This document shows, one piece after another, positions 1 through 5,582 of a stretch of DNA of 7,073 nt. Both the position numbers and the translations under genes were made by a program. The stretch is from Spirochaeta sp. Its GTDB lineage: Bacteria > Spirochaetota > Spirochaetia > UBA9216. The notes under the pieces were generated by a model. It saw only the letters and a program-made list of their open reading frames with translations. It had not been told where the DNA came from and made no database searches. The DNA is taken from positions 1 through 7,073 of the forward strand of contig DMKD01000063.1 of assembly GCA_003454605.1 (NCBI GenBank). The letters are read 5' to 3'. Position 1 is the first letter of the stretch; the number at the start of each line of letters is the position of its first letter.

Positions 1-1439
1 GAAAGCCAGGGGAAGTCAACCGTGATATTCTTGGAGGTATAGCCTACCCCGTATTTAGATGACAGCAGGTTTCTCAGATGTATTTCATAGTAATCCCGGC
101 CTGTCTGTCTCAGTACATCATAATCCTTTTCAATGCCGAGAATCTCTCCTGCATCACCTACTCCGATCAACAGGGTTCCGCCTTCGGCGTTGTTAAAAGC
201 TGCGACTGATTTAACAATGATTTCTTCCAGAGCTTTATTTACCTTTTCTTCCCTGTAATCCCAGCGAAGTGATGATTTAAACTCAAGATTTAGTGTTTCA
301 CCCTCTGAAATCTGAGCGCGAAGTTCTTCTTCAATATGGTAGGGGGATTTACTAACCTTCTTATAATCCTGAATTAGTCTTAGTACCAGAAAGCCGGTTG
401 ATGCTAGAAGGAAGAGCAGAAATATCTGAAGGGGCAAAGAAATCTGGGCTGTCCATAGTGCGTCTTCAGGGATCAAGGTTCCCATAGCAAGGTTTTCATT
501 TCCGACATTGATGTTCATAAACTCGGCAAGCCAGGTCTGTTCATCATGGGTGAACCGGAACTTCCTATCATCATTATTACGGATATTTTTTTTATCCGTG
601 ATCTCATCAACCAGAGTCTTTGCACCGGCCTCAAGAATGACAGGAAATTGAGCTGTAATCTCATCTGCTCCTTTATCACTTGTCTTAAGGAGATCATCTA
701 CCGGAAGAATAATAAAATCCTCATGTGAGGGCATAAGAATAAAAATTACAGCATCCTTTACAGCGCCCTCACGCTGAAGTCTGTTCGCCATCTGATCCAG
801 CGGCAAATCAAGGCAGATTGTAAGTCCCCCCGATTCAAATTTGCCGCTTACTTCCAGACAGAGGGTGATTCCTGAGACATTCTTATATGGAATCAAATAT
901 GGCGTGCTGATACGAAAAACAGACCCGTGGATTTTGTCCGAATCGGAGCTCCCGTCTATCGACAGATATTCAATACCTGCAGAAATCCTTTTAGATGAAA
1001 GAGATTCTGCTGATCCGGTTGAAATTATTTTCCAGCTGTCATCAATCTCACCAGTAAGAAGCAGGTCAAGCTCGTCATTATTACTGTCTGAAATACTGAA
1101 AGAAGAAACAGTTCCCAGACCATTCAGCCGGCCTTCAAGCAGATCGATATAGTCTTCGGGGCTTCCAATTGAGTCAATATTTCCGATATTAGTCCAGAGG
1201 ACTGATGAAGAGACTATTTCAAACAGGGGATTAAAATAATCCTCAGCTACCTGAAAGGTTCGGGATGATACATAGTCAAAAACTGAATCATTAAGTTTAT
1301 TTCTAAGATCAGCGCTTCGGAACATCGAGACAATACCGCCGCTGAGAATAAGAATTAATATTAACGGCAGAAGACGGAACAATAATTGTCTAATTCGCTC
1401 TGGTCCCTGCTTTTTCCAACTATAACGATTGAACTTGAT
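1..1439 (-). CDS. Membrane sensor protein with Cache-like outer domain and C-terminal AlbA_2 (Schlafen) domain, partial at 3' end
   Basis: I translated the minus strand by hand; it stays open from an in-frame TAG at 1487-1485 to the window edge, so the C-terminus is missing. Counting from the proposed ATC start at 1439, residues 1-18 are basic. Residues 19-38 form a membrane segment (PLILILILSGG), about 39-332 are extracytoplasmic, and 333-356 are a second membrane segment (LPLQIFLLFLLASTGF). The outer part has a Cache-like pattern: a TPYLIPYKN stretch near residue 177 and a closing GLTICLDLPLDQM strand near 206-218. From about residue 378 an AlbA_2 domain follows: LNLEFKSS, an alpha-helix, AAFNNAEGGTLLIGVGD, then ILGIEKDY. 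This domain occurs in Schlafen-like proteins and in bacterial regulators that often end with an ATPase-like domain; whether one follows here is outside the window. An outer stimulus passed to a nucleic-acid-binding domain is inference. The start is uncertain: TTG at 1475 lies in the promoter spacer, and TTG at 1382 has no clear ribosome site. The gene looks AT-richer than its neighbours. Confidence 0.82.
   Translation of the reverse strand, partial: MKFNRYSWKKQGPERIRQLLFRLLPLILILILSGGIVSMFRSADLRNKLNDSVFDYVSSRTFQVAEDYFNPLFEIVSSSVLWTNIGNIDSIGSPEDYIDLLEGRLNGLGTVSSFSISDSNNDELDLLLTGEIDDSWKIISTGSAESLSSKRISAGIEYLSIDGSSDSDKIHGSVFRISTPYLIPYKNVSGITLCLEVSGKFESGGLTICLDLPLDQMANRLQREGAVKDAVIFILMPSHEDFIILPVDDLLKTSDKGADEITAQFPVILEAGAKTLVDEITDKKNIRNNDDRKFRFTHDEQTWLAEFMNINVGNENLAMGTLIPEDALWTAQISLPLQIFLLFLLASTGFLVLRLIQDYKKVSKSPYHIEEELRAQISEGETLNLEFKSSLRWDYREEKVNKALEEIIVKSVAAFNNAEGGTLLIGVGDAGEILGIEKDYDVLRQTGRDYYEIHLRNLLSSKYGVGYTSKNITVDFPWL
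579..599. repeat. Perfect 7-bp inverted repeat around an eight-base T/A run, inside the sensor gene
   Basis: ACGGATA (579-585) and TATCCGT (593-599) are perfectly complementary, with seven T between them (the run is eight T, 586-593). On the coding strand this reads GAT AAA AAA AAT ATC. The reading frame is intact. The run could allow slippage, but the match may also be chance. Confidence 0.5.
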
Positions 1440-1445
1440 AAACTG

Positions 1446-1451
1446 CCTCCC
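1446..1451 (-). promoter_or_regulatory. Strong Shine-Dalgarno site that decides the start of the sensor gene
   Basis: The minus strand reads GGGAGG here, followed by six bases and then ATC at 1439-1437, in frame with the sensor. No ATG, GTG or TTG stands at a usable distance in any frame that continues into the gene. The spacing points to initiation at ATC, a rare start codon (known for example in near-cognate starts such as infC's ATT). Confidence 0.6.
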
Positions 1452-1462
1452 AAAAGGATAGT

Positions 1463-1491
1463 TTGAATCTAACAATTCCGAAAGCTATAGT
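1463..1491 (+). promoter_or_regulatory. Sigma70-like promoter for the SCP2-aminotransferase unit
   Basis: TTGAAT (1463-1468, 4/6 match to -35) is followed by a 17-base spacer and TATAGT (1486-1491, 5/6 match to -10). The start of transcription would be near 1498, leaving a leader of about 98 bases before the TTG start at 1596. It overlaps the sensor promoter on the other strand almost completely. Confidence 0.55.
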
Positions 1492-1494
1492 CAA
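1466..1494 (-). promoter_or_regulatory. Sigma70-like promoter for the sensor gene
   Basis: On the minus strand TTGACT (1494-1489) is a 5/6 match to the -35 box. It is followed by an exact 17-base spacer and TAGATT (1471-1466), a 4/6 match to the -10 box. Transcription would start near 1459, giving a leader of about 20 bases that contains the GGGAGG site. The arrangement is consistent with the ATC start and not with TTG at 1475. Confidence 0.55.
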
Positions 1495-1503
1495 TTAAAG
1501 TTT

Positions 1504-1528
1504 TTTGCTCCATCGGGGATAGAGCAAA
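1504..1528. promoter_or_regulatory. 25-bp dyad (11-bp arms, one mismatch), candidate operator or leader hairpin
   Basis: The left arm TTTGCTCCATC and right arm GATAGAGCAAA flank a central GGG and are complementary at 10 of 11 positions. The dyad begins a few bases after the predicted rightward transcription start and lies just upstream of the leftward -35 box. A repressor site for the rightward unit, an activator site for the sensor, or a stem-loop at the 5' end of the rightward mRNA are all possible. There is no T-run after it on either strand, so it is not a usual terminator. Confidence 0.5.
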
Positions 1529-1575
1529 GTAATGAGATCAAATTTCTTAATTGCCCCAGCGCAGTTGTTGTGTTA

Positions 1576-1591
1576 TCCTCTGCTCGGAGGA
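1576..1591 (+). promoter_or_regulatory. Small hairpin covering the ribosome site of the SCP2 gene
   Basis: TCCTC (1576-1580) pairs with GAGGA (1587-1591) over a six-base loop, burying most of the GGAGG ribosome site (1586-1590) of the TTG start at 1596. A 5-bp stem is weak, so any effect on translation would be modest. Confidence 0.35.
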
Positions 1592-1595
1592 AGTT

Positions 1596-2387
1596 TTGAC
1601 ATCAGATGAATTAACACCCGAAGAACAGAAGGTGCTCGCCCATGTGAAAAGCGGTTCCGCCTTTCAGCTCCTGCAGATGCTGGCAGAAGAAGACCCCGTC
1701 GTCCAGGAAGAAATCAGAAATAAATCGTTTATACTCGGCCTGAGCGTTGCCGGAGGAATGAAACGTTCGGTAAGAATTTCAGACAGCCGGATTACGCCGC
1801 TTGACGGTTCAGTGAAGGGAGCGGGGGTTATATTCAGATTTCCTGTATACAATGAGCTTAACAATCTCTTATCCGGTAAAAAAACGAAGATGCTTCCGAT
1901 TCTACGATCACTCGCTGCGGGTAAAATCATAGCAGGCTTCAAAACGCTTACTTCACGCATTCCTGTTTACATAAATGCTGAGCCTGATTTCCTCGATAAA
2001 AACTTCAGAGCCGTAACAAGAATGCTTATCTGTGCGGCGCTCAGAGGGATAAAAGAGGTAGCTGAAAACGATTCATACACCGCGGCCCGGGTTGCCGGTA
2101 TCCCTGACGGTATTATTGCGCTGCAGGTTGAGAACGATGCAGGTCTTGAGGCAAGAATAGAGAAGAGCGGCAGCAGCTTCACTGTAACAACTATAGCTGA
2201 CGGACGAATTCCCAATGCGGTTCTAACCTTCAAGGATGCTGACACAGCCCATAAACTTTTCACCGGAAAGATCAATGCGGTAGTTGCGCTCGGCACATCT
2301 GATGTCAGGATAAGAGGCCGAATCCCGATGATTCAGGGACTCTTCCCCATCCTTGACCGACTTTCATATTACATGGCAATTGAATAG
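1596..2387 (+). CDS. SCP2 sterol-binding-domain-like protein with two internal repeats
   Basis: I place the start at TTG 1596, giving 263 residues, because GGAGG at 1586-1590 sits five bases before it. An in-frame TTG at 1551 is possible but has no ribosome site and adds a Cys-rich, unconvincing stretch. The C-terminal half (about 171-255) looks like an SCP2 domain: PNAVLTFKDADTAHKLFTGK, then a loop, then VRIRGRIPMIQGLFPIL. The N-terminal half (about 43-126) shows the same order of elements: GAGVIFRFPVYNELNNLLSG, then a GKIIAG strand and helix. I read this as two SCP2-like repeats. SCP2 folds bind lipids or other hydrophobic ligands without catalysis. There is no signal peptide or membrane segment, so it is probably cytoplasmic. 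The next gene begins ten bases downstream, so the two are probably co-transcribed and may share a substrate. The family call is moderately sure; the function is unknown. Confidence 0.72.
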   Translation: MTSDELTPEEQKVLAHVKSGSAFQLLQMLAEEDPVVQEEIRNKSFILGLSVAGGMKRSVRISDSRITPLDGSVKGAGVIFRFPVYNELNNLLSGKKTKMLPILRSLAAGKIIAGFKTLTSRIPVYINAEPDFLDKNFRAVTRMLICAALRGIKEVAENDSYTAARVAGIPDGIIALQVENDAGLEARIEKSGSSFTVTTIADGRIPNAVLTFKDADTAHKLFTGKINAVVALGTSDVRIRGRIPMIQGLFPILDRLSYYMAIE

Positions 2388-2397
2388 GACATAATAA

Positions 2398-3630
2398 ATG
2401 GCAGAAGAATATAAATTTGACAACAGCGTCGAGCTTTTTAAAAGGGCTGTCGAGGTGATACCCGGCGGGATATACGGTTCAAAGGCACCGGGCTTCGTGA
2501 TTCCCGGATCCTATCCTTATTATTTCAGGAAAGGTAAAGGCTGCAGACTTCAGGATGCTGACGGCAATGAATATATTGACTTTCTCTGCGGCTACGGATC
2601 TCAGATCCTCGGCTATGGACATGATGAAGTTGATGATGCAGCAGAGAGAGCAATGCGGGACGGTGATCTGCTTAACGGCCCGCAGGCCTCAATGGTTGAA
2701 CTCGCTGAAACGCTGACCGGGCAGATAGACGGAATGGACTGGGCGGTATTTGCCAAGAATGGAACCGACACCACCAGCCTCGCCGTATCGGTCGCCCGCG
2801 TTCATACCGGTAAGAAGAAGATCATAATGGCCCGCGGGGCATACCACGGTGCGGCAAATTGGTGTTCTACCAATGTCTTTCCTGAACTTACCGACCGTGA
2901 AGATGTTCTGAGCTTCACCTATAATGATACAGAAGAATTATCGAGGCTTTTCAGCGAAAATAAAGGAGAGATTGCGGCAATAATCCTCACGCCCTATCAT
3001 CATCCGGCCTTTGACAGACAGATAATGCCTGCGGACGGATTCTACAGTACTGTGAAAATCCTGAGTGAAGCCGAAGGTGCTCTTTTCATCATGGACGATA
3101 TCAGATGCAATTTCAGACTGTCGCCCTCAGGTTCTCATTCATTTTTCGGTGTTGAACCCGACCTTGTTGCAATGGGAAAATCAATTGCGAACGGACAGCC
3201 GATCTCAGTGCTGATGGGCAAGCAGACAGTAAAAAAAACAGCCGGCTCTTTCTTTATAACCGGAACATTCTGGATGTCCGGAATGCCGTTTTCAGCCTCG
3301 CTGACAACTCTGCGTATAATGCGGGAGGTCAATCTTATTGATCACCTGAATCGTATCGGCAGCATGCTTAAGGATGAACTTGAATCGCTGGCAGATGAAG
3401 CAGGACTGAAAGCAGAAATCAGCGGTGCCCCGGCTATCCCCTTTCTGACCTTTACTGATGATCCCGATTTGTATATAAATCAGATATTCTGTTCCGAAAT
3501 GACAAAAAGAGGCATATATCTGCATCCTCACCACAACTGGTTCATATCTTATGCGCACAAGGATGAGGATATCGAGCAGACCCTGGAAACAGCAAAGGAA
3601 GTCTTTAAGATAACCGCTTCTATGCTATAA
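2398..3630 (+). CDS. Class-III PLP-dependent aminotransferase, glutamate-1-semialdehyde aminomutase-like
   Basis: This is a 410-residue, full-length fold-type I PLP enzyme. Visible landmarks are the N-terminal IPGGIYGSKAPGF region (21-33), GCRLQDADGNEYIDFLCGYG (48-67) and NGTDTTSLAVSVAR (121-134, the phosphate-binding loop). AYHGAANW follows at 148-155, then MDDIRCNFR (232-240, with Asp233 expected at the PLP pyridine nitrogen). MGKSIANGQP has Lys261 as the likely Schiff-base lysine, and Thr290 sits in GTFWM. The closest general match is the HemL-type subgroup, but key loops differ: HemL has DEVMTGFR and GKIIGGG where this has DDIRCNFR and GKSIANG. A role in tetrapyrrole synthesis is therefore unlikely; an aminotransferase or aminomutase on another substrate is the better call. 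AGGA at 2386-2389 is eight bases before the ATG and overlaps the upstream stop. The end overlaps the convergent transporter gene by 11 bases. Confidence 0.88.
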   Translation: MAEEYKFDNSVELFKRAVEVIPGGIYGSKAPGFVIPGSYPYYFRKGKGCRLQDADGNEYIDFLCGYGSQILGYGHDEVDDAAERAMRDGDLLNGPQASMVELAETLTGQIDGMDWAVFAKNGTDTTSLAVSVARVHTGKKKIIMARGAYHGAANWCSTNVFPELTDREDVLSFTYNDTEELSRLFSENKGEIAAIILTPYHHPAFDRQIMPADGFYSTVKILSEAEGALFIMDDIRCNFRLSPSGSHSFFGVEPDLVAMGKSIANGQPISVLMGKQTVKKTAGSFFITGTFWMSGMPFSASLTTLRIMREVNLIDHLNRIGSMLKDELESLADEAGLKAEISGAPAIPFLTFTDDPDLYINQIFCSEMTKRGIYLHPHHNWFISYAHKDEDIEQTLETAKEVFKITASML

Positions 3631-4753
3631 GTTTCAGCAGATGCGCTATCATGATTCCCAGATAGTTCCCCAATGCGTATCCGATTATACCGGTTGTAAT
3701 ACCGGGAATAATCAGGGATTTATTTTTCAACGCAACGGCGACAACACCAACAAAGGGCGGCGAACATATGGCTGCTGTCGAGGTAATGAGCATTGTATCG
3801 AGATCAACCTTGAAAAATTTGCACAGGAGCATATGAATCAGAAGCGATGAGAGCAGCACTGCCACAACCATTATGAAGACCCTCGGAGTTGACTGCAGCA
3901 GCCTGGATATATTGCCCATTGCCCCTACGGCGAAACAGAATACAAGGATGAAATATTCACCTAACTTGAAGGTTTTGGGAATCGCCCGTACTCGCGGGAT
4001 AAGGCTTGCTCCAAGGCTGAGGGTCGTTATCACCAGAATGACGATCATCGTGGAAATACTCTGGGGCACAATAAAGCTCAGTCCTCCGCCAATCGCGAAG
4101 ATGGCAACGGCAATAAGCAGGGCTGCGAGTATAGGGAAGCGAAACTCTTTTTTGAAAAATCCGTGATAGGTCTCTTCGTACATGAGCTCTGAATCGCCTT
4201 CTTCAACTTTCTTTCTCTTAAGAAACACCGAGAACACCCGCTGGGCGATTGTAATCACGAAGAGAATATAAACGGCACTGATAAGGATATCTGAGGTATG
4301 CACTGCCAGATAAAGGTTCTGCTCAACCTGAAGCGCGGTTTTTATCGCCGCAAGATTTGGTGTGCCGCCGGTATAGAGACCTACGAGGAGCCCCGGAATC
4401 TTCCAGCCATCTTCGATGCCTCTTCCGGCAATAAGATAAACGGCAGCTGATGTAAGCATGACTGAAACCATTGCCAGAACCATCGAGAGTCCGGTCTTTC
4501 CGGCAAGACGAAACCAGTCGCGGATGTTTACTGAAAACAGCATCAGCGGAATAGACATTGCCACGGCCACGGTTGATATCAAATCAAGCACAGCAATATG
4601 CTGTTCCTGCACTATTCCGATATTACCGATTATAAGCCCTAAGGCGTAGCAGACTATCAAAGGGCTTATTTTATTGAAGTACGATACCGTCGTCTTCAAC
4701 CCAATCAGTAATGCGGGTGCAATAAATGCTGTTAATGCCAGTGCAATTTCCAT
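3620..4753 (-). CDS. DUF819 family membrane transporter (YjcL-like)
   Basis: This is a 377-residue, strongly hydrophobic protein with roughly ten to twelve membrane segments spread along its length. One cytoplasmic-looking charged loop lies at about 178-205 (KRKKVEEGDSELMYEETYHG). DUF819 hallmarks are YTGGTPNLAAIKTAL (127-141) and, near the C-terminus, TSTAAICSPPFVG (324-336) followed by SLIIPGITTGIIGYALGNYLG (346-366). These two half motifs suggest an inverted-repeat carrier fold. Family members are predicted inner-membrane carriers, mostly of unknown substrate. AGGAG at 4763-4759 lies five bases before the ATG. It is the last gene of a leftward unit, 25 bases after the dehydrogenase, so it may move the acid, or a product of it, handled by the two upstream enzymes; that is inference. 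Confidence 0.85.
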   Translation of the reverse strand: MEIALALTAFIAPALLIGLKTTVSYFNKISPLIVCYALGLIIGNIGIVQEQHIAVLDLISTVAVAMSIPLMLFSVNIRDWFRLAGKTGLSMVLAMVSVMLTSAAVYLIAGRGIEDGWKIPGLLVGLYTGGTPNLAAIKTALQVEQNLYLAVHTSDILISAVYILFVITIAQRVFSVFLKRKKVEEGDSELMYEETYHGFFKKEFRFPILAALLIAVAIFAIGGGLSFIVPQSISTMIVILVITTLSLGASLIPRVRAIPKTFKLGEYFILVFCFAVGAMGNISRLLQSTPRVFIMVVAVLLSSLLIHMLLCKFFKVDLDTMLITSTAAICSPPFVGVVAVALKNKSLIIPGITTGIIGYALGNYLGIMIAHLLKLIA

Positions 4754-4778
4754 GCGGACTCCTTTTTTTAAACAGCGC

Positions 4779-5579
4779 CTAAACGCTTGTCATATTCCTT
4801 AATATCTTTGACAGCAGGGCTGGGAAAAACTTTCCGAGAAATCGCGCAATTGCGGCATTAGGTGTATAGCCGACGTATATTTCCCTTTTCTGCTTTTTCA
4901 GCTGCTTTAGAATCTTTAAAGCAGCCTCCGCCGGTGAACTGCCTGCCTTCTGGAGCGGGTCTAGGGCACCGAATGCTTTACCGTCTCCGGTAACAGCCTT
5001 GTATGAAATATCGGTTTTAATAAAACCGGGAATAATCAGGCTGACACGAACACCGGAATTCCAGGACTCAGTCCTGAGTGTTTCATAGAAGCCGTGCAGG
5101 GCATGTTTGGCTGATGAATAATAGATTCTCAAGGGTGAGGGTATCAAAGCACTGAGGCTTGTGACGGCAGCGATATGCCCGCTCCCCTGTTTTTCAAAAC
5201 GGGGCAGCAGCTCATGCATAATACCGGCATGAGCGAAAAAATTTATATCAAAAAGTTTTCTTCCTGTTTCAAACTCCATCTCACGGAAAAGACTCCGCTG
5301 ACTGACTCCGGCATTCATAATTGCCATATCGAGTCCGCCGAATGCATCCCAGGCCCTGGTGCTTATATCATTCAGCTTATCTATCTCTGAAAGGTCACCG
5401 GGCAGAACATGGATATTCTCAGGCCGGGGGGAGGATTCTTTTATTTCATTGAGCAGGCTTTCTCTTCTTGCAGTAATCACAAGTTTAGCGCCTGACTTTG
5501 CTAATTCTTCAGTGAGGGCTAATCCAATACCGGATGACGCACCAGTTATCCAGATCCGCCTGTCGTTGTAGTACTCCAT
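4779..5579 (-). CDS. Short-chain dehydrogenase/reductase (classical SDR)
   Basis: This is a 266-residue NAD(P)-dependent oxidoreductase of normal SDR length. Seen in order are the Rossmann glycine motif TGASSGIG (12-19) and TARR after the second strand (36-39, whose Arg residues suggest NADPH). GDLS (61-64), NAG (89-91) and Asn113 in DINFFAH follow. Ser141 in VTSLSAL and Tyr154-Lys158 in YYSSAK complete the catalytic tetrad, and PGFIKTD (184-190) follows. The C-terminal part (about 235-266) is hydrophobic and basic, as in DHRS7-type SDRs, and could touch membrane, but no clear membrane span is seen. The start ATG lies three bases after the stop of the CoA ligase gene with no clear ribosome site, which implies translational coupling. 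The likely reaction is reversible reduction of a carbonyl to an alcohol; the substrate is unknown. Confidence 0.9.
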   Translation of the reverse strand: MEYYNDRRIWITGASSGIGLALTEELAKSGAKLVITARRESLLNEIKESSPRPENIHVLPGDLSEIDKLNDISTRAWDAFGGLDMAIMNAGVSQRSLFREMEFETGRKLFDINFFAHAGIMHELLPRFEKQGSGHIAAVTSLSALIPSPLRIYYSSAKHALHGFYETLRTESWNSGVRVSLIIPGFIKTDISYKAVTGDGKAFGALDPLQKAGSSPAEAALKILKQLKKQKREIYVGYTPNAAIARFLGKFFPALLSKILRNMTSV

Positions 5580-5582
5580 CGG

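Noticed and set aside
515..697. Minus-strand 60-codon open frame
   Set aside because: It is in a different frame of the same strand as the sensor gene, which reads through without a stop.
841..1152. Plus-strand open frame of 103 codons inside the sensor region
   Set aside because: It lies opposite a continuous minus-strand coding frame with recognisable membrane, Cache-like and AlbA_2 features; its own product is low-complexity Ser/Arg-rich with no ribosome site.
1504..1528. Rho-independent terminator at the intergenic dyad
   Set aside because: The rightward strand has T before, not after, the stem, and the leftward strand has A after it; no gene ends here.
1551..1595. TTG at 1551 as start of the SCP2 gene
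   Set aside because: There is no ribosome site before it, and the GGAGG at 1586-1590 is ideally placed for TTG 1596.
1664..2296. Two minus-strand open frames of 98 and 109 codons
   Set aside because: They are antisense to the SCP2-like gene, which has a good ribosome site and domain features.
3646..3670. Weak CTATC/GATAG inverted repeat near the convergent gene ends as a terminator
   Set aside because: The stem is only five AT-rich pairs with a ten-base loop, inside the transporter coding region, with no T-run.
3873..4649. Plus-strand open frames of 97 and 63 codons
   Set aside because: They are antisense to the DUF819 gene; their basic, hydrophobic-poor products are typical of the reverse of membrane-protein codons.
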